From Anabaena minutissima FACHB-250 (lineage in GTDB: Bacteria; Cyanobacteriota; Cyanobacteriia; Cyanobacteriales; Nostocaceae), in the NCBI RefSeq assembly GCF_014697125.1, contig NZ_JACJRG010000038.1:1-55714 (forward strand): a stretch of DNA of 55,714 bases, given 5' to 3'. The notes beneath the pieces are model-generated. The model saw only the letters and a list, made by a program, of their open reading frames with translations. It was not told where the DNA came from and made no database searches. The position numbers were made by a program, and so were the translations under genes. Below, in pieces: positions 16,684 to 26,731 of the stretch (position 1 is its first letter; each line of letters opens with the position of its first letter).

Positions 16684-18957
16684 TTGTCGCCCGGTAATCG
16701 TTTAGAGAAAGAGGAATCCACAAATGATCACTTACCATCCAACCGGTTGGTGACTGGAAGGCATTTGTTGCATCATCTGGGTGGTGTGACATCTGGGATC
16801 ATTCATAGGTTCAGCAGTCGGGAACGTCCGTTCTATAGGCGTGTGTGGTTTTGGACAGGCTTGAGTTTGGGGGGTGGAGTAATTGCTTTGAGCTACTTTA
16901 TCTCCACAATAGATCGTGCTTTACCAGATAAATCTGAACTACAAACCGTCATCCGCGAGCAAACATTAACGATCAAAGCGGTTGATGGCAGTATATTACA
17001 ACAGCAAGGCGAAGCAACTAGAGAACCGCTCCATTTAGAAAAGATACCTGAGCAGCTGCAACAAGCTTTTATTGCCATCGAAGATAGAAGATTTCAGCAA
17101 CATGGGGGCATTGATCCCCAAGGCATTGTGAGAGCGGCTGTTAATAATTTGCGATCGCAAACTGTGGTAGAAGGGGGTAGTACGATCACCCAACAGCTAG
17201 CTCGCATTCTCTTCCTCAAACAAGAACGGACGATTTGGCGCAAACTTAAAGAAGTCCGCCTAGCCCAAAAACTAGAACAAGAATTAACTAAAGACCAAAT
17301 TCTAGAGCGTTATTTAAATTTAGTATATTTAGGTTCAGGGGCTTATGGTGTAGCAGATGCCGCATGGGTGTATTTCAGTAAACCCGTAGACAAACTTACC
17401 CTAGCGGAAATAGCCACCATAGCCGGACTCGCCCCTGCACCCAGTTCCTATTCCCCAGCTAATAATCCCAAATCTGCTGGGCAGAGGCGGAATTTGGTCT
17501 TGCAAAGAATGCAGGAAGAAGGATTTATCACAGCCGCCCAAAGACAAGCCGCATCACAAGAGCCAATTAAACTCAAATCAAGTTTACCGAAGCGGCTACA
17601 ATTAGAAGCCCCTTATTTTAGTAGCTACATTCTGCAAGAATTACCGCAGCACGTACCTGCTGATGTCTTGGCGAACGGGGGTTTAATCGTAGAAACTACC
17701 CTCAACCCAACTTGGCAAAAAGCAGCTGAAGCAGCCGTCACCAAAACTCTGAAAAATCAAGGTCGCTGGCAAAACTTTAAACAAGCAGCTTTAGTAGCCA
17801 TTGACCCCCGCAACGGTGAAATTCAGGCGATGGTGGGGGGTAAAGATTTTGGTAACAACCAGTTTAACCGCGTCACCCAAGCTCAACGTCAACCAGGATC
17901 TACATTTAAAGGGTTTGTCTATGCTACCGCGATCGCTACAGGTAAAAGCCCCAACGATAGCTATTTAGATGCGCCTTTTGTCGTTGATGACTACGAACCC
18001 AAGAACTACGGCAAAACTTTTCGGGGTTGGATGAGTATAAACGATGCTCTAACGCGCTCTGTAAATGTAGTAGCCCTCAAAGTATTACTTGATGTAGGAT
18101 TTGAGCCGACTATCAACATAGCCCGTAACATGGGCATTAAATCGAAACTTCTACCTACCTACTCCCTAGCCCTCGGCTCGAATGAAGTCAATCTTTTAGA
18201 ATTAACTAGTGCCTACGGTACTTTTGCTACCCAAGGATTACACGCCAAACCCTATGGTATACGTCGCATCCTGAACCGCAAAGGTGAGGTCATATGGTCA
18301 GTAGATTCTCAACCCAAGCGAGTCCTTGATCCTACCACCGCCGCCATCATGACTTCGATGTTACGCAACGTCGTCGAAGCCGGTACAGGTGCAGCCGCTC
18401 GATTAGATAAGCGACCAGTCGCAGGTAAAACAGGCACATCAGATGAAGCTCGTGATTTGTGGTTTATTGGCTACATTCCCCAAGTAGTGACAGGGGTATG
18501 GTTAGGTAATGATGACAATCGCCCCACCTCTGGTGGTAGTGGAAGCGCAGCCTATACTTGGCACTCTTTTATGGAAGTAGCAGTTCAGGGAATGCCCATA
18601 GAAAAGTTTCCCGCCCAACCTAAACTAAAAGGTCGCAAGGGTAGCATTAAAGCTAAACCCATTAAGCCTAAAAAAGTTGTGCATGGTTCTCTTAACTCTG
18701 ATGAAAAATCAGAAAAACAGGATACCAGTTCATCTAGAAGGCGCAGAAGCAGCAACCAACAATCAGATGATAATTCATCAAGAAGAAGACGACGCTATCG
18801 TCGTAGTCAAGAATCGAATTCTAGTGCTAATGCAGCAACTCCACCTAGAAGAGAACGAACCAGAACAGTAGAATCAGGTTCTTCCACACCTCGTAGTTCT
18901 AGAGAGTCTTCACCCCCTACACCTTCTTGGCGTGAACGACTCAAACCTAGAAGTTAA
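16684..18957 (+). CDS. Class A penicillin-binding protein (PBP1A type)
   Basis: A 757-residue bifunctional peptidoglycan synthase. One membrane segment lies at about 55-75 (FWTGLSLGGGVIALSYFI). The GT51 glycosyltransferase has the catalytic Glu133 in AIEDRRFQQHGGIDP and EGGSTITQQLARILF. The transpeptidase has SxxK in QPGSTFKGF, SVN in TRSVNVVAL and KTGTSDEARDLWF. The tail from about 640 is rich in Ser and Arg and probably disordered. The start is TTG, supported by a strong AAGGAGG seven bases upstream. It makes septal or lateral wall. Nostocales have several such proteins and I cannot assign which one. Confidence 0.9.
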   Translation: MSPGNRLEKEESTNDHLPSNRLVTGRHLLHHLGGVTSGIIHRFSSRERPFYRRVWFWTGLSLGGGVIALSYFISTIDRALPDKSELQTVIREQTLTIKAVDGSILQQQGEATREPLHLEKIPEQLQQAFIAIEDRRFQQHGGIDPQGIVRAAVNNLRSQTVVEGGSTITQQLARILFLKQERTIWRKLKEVRLAQKLEQELTKDQILERYLNLVYLGSGAYGVADAAWVYFSKPVDKLTLAEIATIAGLAPAPSSYSPANNPKSAGQRRNLVLQRMQEEGFITAAQRQAASQEPIKLKSSLPKRLQLEAPYFSSYILQELPQHVPADVLANGGLIVETTLNPTWQKAAEAAVTKTLKNQGRWQNFKQAALVAIDPRNGEIQAMVGGKDFGNNQFNRVTQAQRQPGSTFKGFVYATAIATGKSPNDSYLDAPFVVDDYEPKNYGKTFRGWMSINDALTRSVNVVALKVLLDVGFEPTINIARNMGIKSKLLPTYSLALGSNEVNLLELTSAYGTFATQGLHAKPYGIRRILNRKGEVIWSVDSQPKRVLDPTTAAIMTSMLRNVVEAGTGAAARLDKRPVAGKTGTSDEARDLWFIGYIPQVVTGVWLGNDDNRPTSGGSGSAAYTWHSFMEVAVQGMPIEKFPAQPKLKGRKGSIKAKPIKPKKVVHGSLNSDEKSEKQDTSSSRRRRSSNQQSDDNSSRRRRRYRRSQESNSSANAATPPRRERTRTVESGSSTPRSSRESSPPTPSWRERLKPRS

Positions 18958-19059
18958 TAGTCAGTGGGTATTGGGCATTTTATCCCCTCTACTCCCCTTG
19001 TCCCCCATAATCTGATATAAATATACTACTGTTAATTTATCGATTAAGTGTAATATCCA

Positions 19060-19650
19060 GTGGTGTCATTAAAAGCAAGCTTCATTGACTCAGGTAGTCA
19101 AAAGACCAAGCTGTTATTCACACGAAGGTCACTTTTGCCAGACTATCAAAATAGCCTTTGGCAGATTGACGCAGGTTTCGTCAGAACTGTTACTTATCTG
19201 GAAAATGGTACAACTGTAGCATTGGGATTGTGGGGTTCTGGCGATATTGTTGGTAGAACGTTGTCAAAATTAGAACCTTACCAGATGGAGTGTTTGACAA
19301 AGGTTGAAGCCAGAATCTTACCCCTAGAAGAATGGTCTGATTCTACAGAAACTCTACTGGCTCACATTCAACAGTCCGAAGAGTTAATGGTCATTCGGAG
19401 CTATAAAAAAGTAGAAACCATGCTGCTGAAGCTTTTGGCTTGGTTATCTCAAAGGTTTGGCTTAGAAGTAGAGAAGGGACGTTTAATCGATATGCGTCTG
19501 ACTCACGAAGATTTGGCGGATATGATAGGTTCGACACGGGTGACTGTAACACGCATCTTGGGACAATTTGAGCAAGAAGGTTTGATTGACAGGCGATCGC
19601 TCAATAGAATTATCCTGAGAGAAGAAGATATTTGGTACTACGAGATTTAA
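19060..19650 (+). CDS. Crp/Fnr-family transcription regulator
   Basis: A 196-residue regulator with an N-terminal cyclic-nucleotide-like sensor domain (GFVRTVTYLENGTTVALGLW, GSGDIVGRTL) and a C-terminal winged helix (LTHEDLADMIGSTRVTVTRI, then LGQFEQEGLIDRRS). The start is GTG at 19060 or 19063. It is somewhat shorter than NtcA and lacks the residues I would expect for cAMP binding, so its effector is unknown. It stands alone downstream of the PBP gene. Confidence 0.85.
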   Translation: MVSLKASFIDSGSQKTKLLFTRRSLLPDYQNSLWQIDAGFVRTVTYLENGTTVALGLWGSGDIVGRTLSKLEPYQMECLTKVEARILPLEEWSDSTETLLAHIQQSEELMVIRSYKKVETMLLKLLAWLSQRFGLEVEKGRLIDMRLTHEDLADMIGSTRVTVTRILGQFEQEGLIDRRSLNRIILREEDIWYYEI

Positions 19651-19919
19651 AAGCAGAAGAGTCAGATTGTTGCGTAAGTTCTATTCTCTTCGAGATGCTA
19701 CGCGAACAGTCTTGTATGTGTCGAAAAATTAGCTATGTTCTCTGGTTTGAGGAGATGATGTTATGTTGACTATTTTAGGCTTTTTAAGGCTACTTTAATT
19801 CACTACGTAAAGTTTTGTCTCAACATTCAACATTTCTGGACTAGAAATATAGATATCAAGAAAGAGGGAGTGATTTCCCAATTTCCTTAACTTCTCATGA
19901 ATCTAGTACACAAATTATC

Positions 19920-20234
19920 ATGGCTTCAATCAGCAATTTGGATTATTTCTTTCAAGGACTGAGGTTAAAACCCTCTTTACAATACCAACTTTTAGAGGAA
20001 TGTTTAGGTCAGATGACTGGTGCTGAAGTCGCTGTTTTCATTCTATGGAAATTGGAACGAACGAATGTAAAAGCTTGTTGTACTAAAGACCAGGAAAATT
20101 GCTATAGCCCAATGCTCAATTTTGTGGGTTTATCCCCAGATGTGGCTAATTCCAATTCTATCATAGCAGTTGCGATCGCTGTCCATGAAGTCGGTCATGC
20201 CTTATTAAGAGAGATTTCTGGAAAATTTGCTTAG
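19920..20234 (+). pseudogene. Truncated YugP-like zinc metallopeptidase
   Basis: A 104-residue ORF resembling the N-terminal half of the membrane zinc peptidase family Zn_peptidase_2 (YugP). It has MTGAEVAVFILWKLERTNV, then NSNSIIAVAIAVHEVGHALL with the HExxH zinc motif. It stops within ten residues of HExxH, where family members continue for about 100 residues with membrane helices and the third zinc ligand. Another frame continues briefly after the stop (DSQIYAHQVYTDSF), which hints at a frameshift. It is probably inactive. Confidence 0.6.
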
Positions 20235-20301
20235 ATTCTCAAATTTATGCTCATCAAGTATATACAGACTCTTTTAGTAAATTAATATTCAGATAATTAT
20301 T

Positions 20302-20979
20302 ATGAGCAATTTCAATCAAATTCCCTCTGAGTTTAAGGTTTTTTCCACAGAACCAGAATTAAAAATTAGATACTCTACTGGAGTTGCAGCTAAAGGCTGT
20401 TTATTAATTTTCTTCATACCATTTTTTTTCATATTTGCTGGACATTGCTTCGGACTGCTGTCGGGATTATACGAGCTGTTAAATCTCCGCTTTTCGGAAG
20501 CCATCCAACTTTGGAGTTATAACACTAATAATATTTGGTCTATGCTGATGTTTTTCGGGATGCTATTTCTTTTAGGGTTCACTTCTTGGGCTTTCGTATG
20601 GGGTATTCTGGGAGTCCCTCAAATTCATGCTACCCAAGAATCTCTGACAATTATCTATCAACTTCTGGGTATGTCTCATAAAATTTCTGTTTTAGCTACT
20701 AACATCAGCTACTTTAATCAATTTCTCAACAGAACTGGTGAGGCTGACTCCTGGGATTTAGAAATTGTTACCAAGCAAAAGCTTTATGCAACAGATAGAT
20801 CATATCCTCGATGGTTTCCCGCCAAATTAATATCAGAAGATGGTTTAATTCGGATGAATTATAAAACAATTAATCTCTATGGACATTCACACCATCATCC
20901 TAGTGAATGGTTGGGGAAAGTGCTAGCAGACTTTTATCAAGTTGAGTTTAAATCAACATTTGATAGCAACTCTGCTTAA
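20302..20979 (+). CDS. Membrane protein of unknown function
   Basis: A 225-residue protein that I do not recognise. Two hydrophobic segments are clear: GCLLIFFIPFFFIFAGHCFG near 32-52 and MLMFFGMLFLLGFTSWAFVW near 80-100. The C-terminal half is soluble and ends with an HSHHHP stretch that could bind metal. It follows the truncated peptidase by 67 bases on the same strand. Confidence 0.6.
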   Translation: MSNFNQIPSEFKVFSTEPELKIRYSTGVAAKGCLLIFFIPFFFIFAGHCFGLLSGLYELLNLRFSEAIQLWSYNTNNIWSMLMFFGMLFLLGFTSWAFVWGILGVPQIHATQESLTIIYQLLGMSHKISVLATNISYFNQFLNRTGEADSWDLEIVTKQKLYATDRSYPRWFPAKLISEDGLIRMNYKTINLYGHSHHHPSEWLGKVLADFYQVEFKSTFDSNSA

Positions 20980-21477
20980 CTCACAACAAACACCTAAAAT
21001 CTCCTTCAAACTCTCCGACCTCCTTGTTCTCCGTGTTCTCTGTATTCTCTGTGGTTAGTTATTCCCATCGTAAATTATGTTGAGTTGCGGGAGCAGGGGA
21101 AAGATAGAAAAAATCACATGAGTTAATGGGATAAATTCTTTTCACTCTGCGTAACTTTGCGCTGACCTCAGCGAACCTCTGCGTTGAAAAAACTGTTTTT
21201 TCGATATGTCCATGAAATCTTAAAAATGCTTCCCGAAGTCCCTGAGCCTATTTTATTAACCCAGATTTTTGCCAAGCTTACTTCTTTAGGACGTATTCAT
21301 AACGTTTCTACAGGAGTTGAACCCTCGTAAATTGGCAAAGGTACTGTACTCTACTATTGACTGTTTTTTAGTCAAAAAAAATGATTTAATAAAACTCTTG
21401 TAAATGTCTACATTTTGATGCGTAGCCATCTAATGTTACGTTTTATAACTTTTCAATAACTGCATAACTATTTACCG
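20980..21477. other. Intergenic region upstream of livK
   Basis: About 500 bases without a gene. It contains the low-complexity CTCCGTGTTCTCTGTATTCT type repeat and a CTCTGCGTAACTTTGCGCTG stretch common between Nostocales genes. Near the 3' end, TTGACTGTTTTTTAGTCAA (about 21356-21374) forms a small hairpin that could be regulatory for livK. I see no clear NtcA site (GTA-N8-TAC). Confidence 0.4.
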
Positions 21478-22695
21478 ATGAAACAACGTTTGTCTCACAA
21501 AGTCGTATTATCATCTACCTGCGCTCTGCTAATAACAGCCTGTGGAAGTAACTCAGCAAATAATTCCCCAAATAATACTCCCGACACCACAAATACATCT
21601 AATACAGTTCCTATCGGTATTGCTGTTGCTCAAACTAGCAATGTGGCGTTGCTAGGTCAAGAGCAAGTCGCTGGGGTGAAAATTGCGGAAAAGTATTTTA
21701 ATGAAAAAGGTGGCATTAACGGTACACCAATTAAATTAGTATTTCAAGATACATCTGGCGATGAAGCTGGTGCAATAAATGCTTTTCAAAATTTAATTAA
21801 TAAAGATAAAGTTGTTGGTATTGTTGGCCCTACTTTGTCTCAACAAGCTTTTAGTGCTAACCCTGTAGCCGAACGTGCTAAAGTCCCAGTAATAGGGCCA
21901 TCAAATACAGCTAACGGAATACCAGAAATCGGTGATTATGTAGCACGTGTATCTGTACCAGTTTCTATAGTTGCTCCTAATGCTGTAAAAGCTGCACTCA
22001 AACAAAATCCTAACATTAAAAAAGTAGCAGTTTTCTTTGCTCAAAATGACGCATTTAGCAAATCAGAAACAGAAATTTTTCAAAAAACTGTTAAAGACCA
22101 AGGCTTAGAATTAGCCACAGTTCAAAAGTTTCAAACAACTGACACTGACTTTCAAAGCCAAGCTACAAATGCAATTAATTTAAACCCAGATTTAGTAATT
22201 ATTTCCGGTTTAGCCGCAGATGGTGGTAACTTAGTTAGACAACTTAGAGAACTAGGTTACAAAGGTTTAATTGTCGGTGGTAATGGAATGAATACATCGA
22301 ATGTCTTCTCAGTTTGTAAAGCTTTGTGTGATGGTGTATTGATAGCTCAAGCTTACAGTCCAGAACATCCCGGTGAGATTAATGCTGTTTTTCGCAAGGC
22401 TTACGTAGATCAATTTAAGAAAGAACCTCCCCAATTTAGCGCACAAGCTTTCGCAGCCGTACAGGTGTACGTAGATGCACTCAAAGCATTAGATAATCAG
22501 AGCAAAGTCAATACATTACAGTTACCACAATTGCGAACAGAATTAAATAAGCAAATATTGGCTGGTAAATATAATACACCCTTAGGAGAAATTAGTTTTA
22601 CTCCAATAGGTGAAGTTGTGCAGAAAGATTTTTATGTGGCACAAATTAAAATGGAAAAAGATGGTATTCAGGGTAAGTTTGCATTTTTGAAATAG
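21478..22695 (+). CDS. livK: Branched-chain amino-acid-type ABC substrate-binding lipoprotein
   Basis: A 405-residue periplasmic binding protein of the Leu/Ile/Val (type I) family. A signal peptide ends in the lipobox LLITACG, so the protein is a lipoprotein, and a Ser/Asn/Thr-rich linker follows. Family motifs include VPIGIAVAQTSNVALLGQEQ, GGINGTPIKLVFQDTSGDEA and VVGIVGPTLSQQAFSANPVA. It is the first gene of a liv-like cluster whose other parts lie at 22948, 24642, 25812 and 27340. Such systems in Anabaena carry neutral amino acids, but the ligand cannot be told from sequence. Confidence 0.88.
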   Translation: MKQRLSHKVVLSSTCALLITACGSNSANNSPNNTPDTTNTSNTVPIGIAVAQTSNVALLGQEQVAGVKIAEKYFNEKGGINGTPIKLVFQDTSGDEAGAINAFQNLINKDKVVGIVGPTLSQQAFSANPVAERAKVPVIGPSNTANGIPEIGDYVARVSVPVSIVAPNAVKAALKQNPNIKKVAVFFAQNDAFSKSETEIFQKTVKDQGLELATVQKFQTTDTDFQSQATNAINLNPDLVIISGLAADGGNLVRQLRELGYKGLIVGGNGMNTSNVFSVCKALCDGVLIAQAYSPEHPGEINAVFRKAYVDQFKKEPPQFSAQAFAAVQVYVDALKALDNQSKVNTLQLPQLRTELNKQILAGKYNTPLGEISFTPIGEVVQKDFYVAQIKMEKDGIQGKFAFLK

Positions 22696-22947
22696 GGACT
22701 GGGAATTTTAGATTTTGCAGAAAGTTCTATAGGCGGGTTTCCCAACCTAGGAACGCCACTTGCTACAAGCCGGGAACCCCGTCCAAAGAAGTGGCTCAAC
22801 TTTTCAAGACGGATTTTAGATTATTCAATCCAAAATCTAAAATTGCAAATCTACTCATTAAAAGGCTAGGGACTGGGGATTGCGAAACCAGGGGGATAAA
22901 AAGTAATGACTTTTTTGTCCCTAATTACGAACTACGAATTAAATCAC

Positions 22948-23898
22948 ATGGATGTTAGTTTATTTTTACAACAACTTTTGAATGGTTTATCTATCGGTAG
23001 TGTTTATGCAATTTTTGCTTTGGGTTATACGTTGGTTTATTCCATTTTGGGAATTATCAACTTAGCTCACGGGGCAATTTTTACTCTGGGTGCATATTTT
23101 ACCTATTCACTCATGGGGGGTACTTTTGGATTTAATGGCTTGTTGGCTAATGCGACGCTACCCATAAATTTACCATTTGCGATCGCTTTAATTATTGGCA
23201 GTAGTTTGGCGGGATTAGTTGGGGTAGCTATGGAACGCATTGCTTTTCAACCTTTGCGGCGTAAAGGTTCTGACCCTTTACTCACAGTAGTTTCTAGCTT
23301 AGGAGTAGGAGTTGTAATTGTAAATTTAATTCAATATTTAGTAGGCGCAGAAAGTTATACATTTCCTGCTAATACTTTTGGGAATTTACCACCAGCGATT
23401 AATTTTGGTAGTCTAGCCAAACCGATTCCTATTCGTAGTGTGCAGTTGATTATTTTTGTGGTGTCGGTGGTAATTGTGGCTATTCTCACCTACTTTATTA
23501 ATCGTACTAAATACGGGAAAGCGATGCAGGCGATCGCAGAAGATCCCACTACTGCTAGTTTATTGGGTATTGATAGCGATCGCTTTATTGTCTTAACATT
23601 CTTCATCAGCAGTTTTCTCGCCGGGTTAGCAGGAACTTTGGTAGCCTCTAGCGTGAGTATTGCAGGCCCTTATTTTGGTATCGCCTTCGGGTTGCGGGGT
23701 TTGGCCGTGATTGTTTTGGGTGGTTTAGGGAGTATTCCCGGTGCGGTGCTAGGGGGTTTACTCATTGGCGTAGTAGAAGCACTTGTCCCGGCTGAATTGT
23801 CTGGGTATAAAGACGCTGTGGCTTTTGGCATTTTATTTGTCATGCTATTAGTAAGACCACAAGGCTTATTAGGTCGTCGGTTTATCCAGAAAGTATGA
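22948..23898 (+). CDS. livH: ABC permease, LivH type
   Basis: A 316-residue inner-membrane permease with about eight hydrophobic segments. It has NGLSIGSVYAIFALGYTLVY and GIINLAHGAIFTLGAYF near the N terminus and the coupling-helix region GKAMQAIAEDPTTASLLGID. I chose the ATG at 22948 over 22906 because LivH proteins begin just before the first helix and the upstream codons are spacer-like. It pairs with the LivM protein at 24642-25568, from which it is separated by a Uma2 gene. Confidence 0.9.
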   Translation: MDVSLFLQQLLNGLSIGSVYAIFALGYTLVYSILGIINLAHGAIFTLGAYFTYSLMGGTFGFNGLLANATLPINLPFAIALIIGSSLAGLVGVAMERIAFQPLRRKGSDPLLTVVSSLGVGVVIVNLIQYLVGAESYTFPANTFGNLPPAINFGSLAKPIPIRSVQLIIFVVSVVIVAILTYFINRTKYGKAMQAIAEDPTTASLLGIDSDRFIVLTFFISSFLAGLAGTLVASSVSIAGPYFGIAFGLRGLAVIVLGGLGSIPGAVLGGLLIGVVEALVPAELSGYKDAVAFGILFVMLLVRPQGLLGRRFIQKV

Positions 23899-23904
23899 GG
23901 AGTG

Positions 23905-23965
23905 CTGTAAAGCCCTGCGGGCATAGCTGCGCTTAGAGCGGTAGCGCGGCGTTTAGCCGGTGCTT
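23905..23965. repeat. Dispersed GC-rich repeat
   Basis: GTAAAGCCCTGCGGGCATAG and GCTGCGCTTAGAGCGGTAGC recur inverted at 33157-33201. This is one of the many short dispersed repeats of Nostocales, placed here at the livH-Uma2 boundary. Confidence 0.5.
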
Positions 23966-24017
23966 TTATTTGACTCATGACTGATTATGGTAAAACTGTT
24001 AACTGAGGTATCAAGCT

Positions 24018-24620
24018 ATGACAACATTTACAAAACCAAAATTAACCTTTGAGCAGTTTCTTGATAAATGTCCAGAGGAAGGTTTTTATGAACTTGTTGA
24101 TGGGGAAATAGTAGAAGTGCGTTCAACCAGAAATCATGATGATGTCGCTGACTTTGCGGCTGACTCTTTCAAAGATGAAATTAAACATCTTAATCTAAAT
24201 TATGTAGTCAAAAACACAGCAGTTTTTAGAACTATAACGGCGAAAGGAATAGAACAAGGTCGTAAGCCTGATGTGAGTGTCATAGATAAAGATGTATGGC
24301 GTGCAGATCGTTCTGCTTATGCTGCACTTGATCAACCTATTCAGTTAGCTGTAGAGGTGACATCAACTAATTGGGAAGATGACTATATTGATAAATTGGA
24401 TGAATATCAAAAGTTAGGGATTCAAGAATATTGGATTGTTGATTATTTGGCAATTGGTGACAGAAAATATTTAGGTCAACCTAAAGAGCCAACAGTATTT
24501 GTGTTTCTATTAAATGCTGATGGCGAATATGAGCGTAATGCTTTTAAAGGTTCTGAGCGCATAATCTCACAAACTTTTCCAGAACTGAAGCTGACAGCAG
24601 AACAAATATTAACAGCTTAG
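24018..24620 (+). CDS. Uma2-family PD-(D/E)XK protein
   Basis: A 200-residue protein of the Uma2 (DUF820) family, which has a restriction-endonuclease-like fold and is greatly expanded in filamentous cyanobacteria. Motifs are LTFEQFLDKCPEEGFYELVD, then GRKPDVSVIDKD carrying the catalytic Asp, and IQLAVEVTSTNWEDDYIDKL carrying the Glu. The active site looks intact. It is inserted between livH and livM on the same strand, with a dispersed repeat just upstream, so it seems to be an intruder in the operon. Function is unknown. Confidence 0.85.
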   Translation: MTTFTKPKLTFEQFLDKCPEEGFYELVDGEIVEVRSTRNHDDVADFAADSFKDEIKHLNLNYVVKNTAVFRTITAKGIEQGRKPDVSVIDKDVWRADRSAYAALDQPIQLAVEVTSTNWEDDYIDKLDEYQKLGIQEYWIVDYLAIGDRKYLGQPKEPTVFVFLLNADGEYERNAFKGSERIISQTFPELKLTAEQILTA

Positions 24621-24641
24621 ATTTCATCCAAGCAAATTAAA

Positions 24642-25568
24642 ATGGCTGAATTTTTCTCTACCTATGGCTCACTCATTGTTTCAATGGTCTTAGGAGCGTT
24701 ACTCGGACTCTCACTATATTTACCATTAATGGCTGGACAGTTATCTTTAGCTAGTCCTGGATTTTATGCTTTAGGTGGTTATATTGCAGCGATTCTATCA
24801 ACCAAAGTTTTTACATCGCTTAGTGATTTATTTCCAATTCATTTATTATTATTTGAGATGTTAATTGCTGGTGTGATTTCTGGCTTATTGGGTATAGCCG
24901 TAGGGATTCCAGCCTTAAGATTGAGGGGGATTTATCTAGCGATCGCTACAATTGCATTTGTAGAAGTTCTGCGTGTTTTTTCCCTCAACTTAGAAATTAC
25001 AGGCGGTGCGGTAGGAATTTTTTCTATCCCTCAACCATTTTCAAGTCAAATTGAATATTTATGGATTGCCTTACCATTACTATTAATTAGTATGGTTTTA
25101 TTCTACCGTTTAGAACGGGTACGCGTTGGTAGAGCCTTTACTGCAATCCGTGAAGATGAATTAGCAGCCGGAGCAATGGGAATCAACCCCACTTATTATA
25201 AAGTTTTAGCGTTTACTTTGGGGGCAATTTTAGCGGGAGTCGTGGGTGCAATTAGCGCGCACTTTCTCAACACTTGGAATGCAAGACAAGGTACATTTGA
25301 CGCTAGTATTATTTACTTAACTTTTGTGTTAATTGGTGGTTCAAGAAGCTTTTTAGGTTCGGTGGTAGGTGGTATGGTATTTACAGCCTTACCCGAAATT
25401 TTACGCGGTTTAGCTGATACGGGTGGTTTACCTGAATGGTTAGCCCAATTTCTCCGGGATGGGAGATTAATTATTTTTGGTTTACTGATAGTAATAGGTA
25501 CTATTTTCTTTCCCCAAGGTTTGATAACTCCTGATATTTTTAAAATAGGTAAAGCAAAAAATAGGTAA
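24642..25568 (+). CDS. livM: ABC permease, LivM type
   Basis: A 308-residue inner-membrane permease with multiple hydrophobic segments. It has MAGQLSLASPGFYALGGYIA, GIAVGIPALRLRGIYLAIAT and the coupling motif GRAFTAIREDELAAGAMGIN. It works with the LivH protein to form the channel. It begins 21 bases after the Uma2 gene, so transcription through Uma2 is likely needed. Confidence 0.9.
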   Translation: MAEFFSTYGSLIVSMVLGALLGLSLYLPLMAGQLSLASPGFYALGGYIAAILSTKVFTSLSDLFPIHLLLFEMLIAGVISGLLGIAVGIPALRLRGIYLAIATIAFVEVLRVFSLNLEITGGAVGIFSIPQPFSSQIEYLWIALPLLLISMVLFYRLERVRVGRAFTAIREDELAAGAMGINPTYYKVLAFTLGAILAGVVGAISAHFLNTWNARQGTFDASIIYLTFVLIGGSRSFLGSVVGGMVFTALPEILRGLADTGGLPEWLAQFLRDGRLIIFGLLIVIGTIFFPQGLITPDIFKIGKAKNR

Positions 25569-25570
25569 AG

Positions 25571-25615
25571 CAGGTGACAGGTGACAGGTGACAGGTGACA
25601 GGTGACAGGTGACAG
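25571..25615. repeat. CAGGTGA heptamer tandem repeat
   Basis: Six perfect copies of CAGGTGA (25571-25612) and a partial seventh, directly after livM. Short tandemly repeated heptamers of this kind are characteristic of Anabaena and related genera. Confidence 0.95.
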
Positions 25616-25811
25616 TGAAGGGGGAAGTGTTTTTTTCATATTTTGCTAGTTTTCGTCGTTGTGCTATTCGGAGGCTTACATCTTGTTTTGTATCATTTGT
25701 TTTATTGAACACCCGATGATTATTGAGAATGGTGCAAAATATCAGTAAAGAGTATTGAATATTACTTTACGAAATACTCAACACTCAATACCCAATCCTC
25801 AGCACTCAAAA

Positions 25812-26603
25812 ATGTCCAAAACTATCCAGATAGATAAAAGCAAATCTATTTTAGAAGCCAAGTCAATCACTCGCCGTTTTGGTGGGTTAGTGGCGGTAAA
25901 TAATGTTTCTTTTACAGTTAATCAACATGAAATTTTTGGGTTAATTGGCCCTAATGGTGCTGGAAAAACAACTCTATTTAATTTAATTACAGCGTTGATT
26001 TCCCTTTCTAGTGGAGAATTAAGATATCACGGTCGAGAAATTTCGCACTTACGTTCTTATCAAATTGCTGCTTTAGGTATTGCTCGCACCTTTCAAAATA
26101 TTCGCTTATTTGGGGAATTATCAGCAATAGAGAATGTGATTATTGCCCGGCATTTACATACGAATAGTAGTATATTTACAGGTGTTTTAGGCTTACCTCC
26201 AGCACCAAGAGAGGAAGCAAAAAGTAGACAGAAAGCTTTAGAATTATTAGAGATGGTGGGATTAAGCGATCGCGCCGCAGAAAAATCTCGAAATTTTGCC
26301 TATGGTGATCAGCGTCGCTTAGAAATTGCTCGTGCTTTAGCCTTAGAACCGCAAATATTACTACTCGATGAACCTGCGGCGGGGATGAATCCCAGTGAAA
26401 AAGTGCAATTGAGTGATTTTATTCGGGATTTGCGCGATCGCTTCAATTTAACTATTATTCTCATTGAGCATCATGTTCCCTTAGTTATGGGATTATGTGA
26501 CCGCATTGCTGTACTAGATTTTGGACAATTAATAGCTTTGGGTGAACCATCTGTAGTCAGAAATAACCCGGCTGTGATTGAAGCTTATTTAGGCAATGAA
26601 TGA
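25812..26603 (+). CDS. livG: ABC ATPase, LivG type
   Basis: A 263-residue ATPase for the liv-like importer. Walker A is GLIGPNGAGKTTLFN, the LivG-type insertion region contains GIARTFQNIRLFGELS, the signature region is FAYGDQRRLEIARAL, and Walker B is ILLLDEPAAGMNP. The signature reads YGDQRR instead of LSGGQ, which is normal in LivG. I chose the ATG at 25812 over an upstream TTG because the preceding 19 codons match intergenic repeat sequence. Confidence 0.92.
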   Translation: MSKTIQIDKSKSILEAKSITRRFGGLVAVNNVSFTVNQHEIFGLIGPNGAGKTTLFNLITALISLSSGELRYHGREISHLRSYQIAALGIARTFQNIRLFGELSAIENVIIARHLHTNSSIFTGVLGLPPAPREEAKSRQKALELLEMVGLSDRAAEKSRNFAYGDQRRLEIARALALEPQILLLDEPAAGMNPSEKVQLSDFIRDLRDRFNLTIILIEHHVPLVMGLCDRIAVLDFGQLIALGEPSVVRNNPAVIEAYLGNE

Positions 26604-26731
26604 GCAATAGTATGATCTTAGTGGACTGACACGACTAAAATTATAGATTAGGCGTAGCGAGCGATCGCCTTGTATCTAAGAAATAGTAGTAGACAGTCCC
26701 CTTTCCTGTAATAATCATGGGAAAGCGTCTG

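Noticed and set aside
21345..21477. NtcA-type nitrogen-control site upstream of livK
   Set aside because: GTAAATGTCTAC near 21401 has a 6-base instead of the required 8-base spacing, and no other good match is present.
25571..25615. Heptamer array as CRISPR or binding-site cluster
   Set aside because: Six perfect CAGGTGA units without spacers are a short tandem repeat typical of Nostocales.
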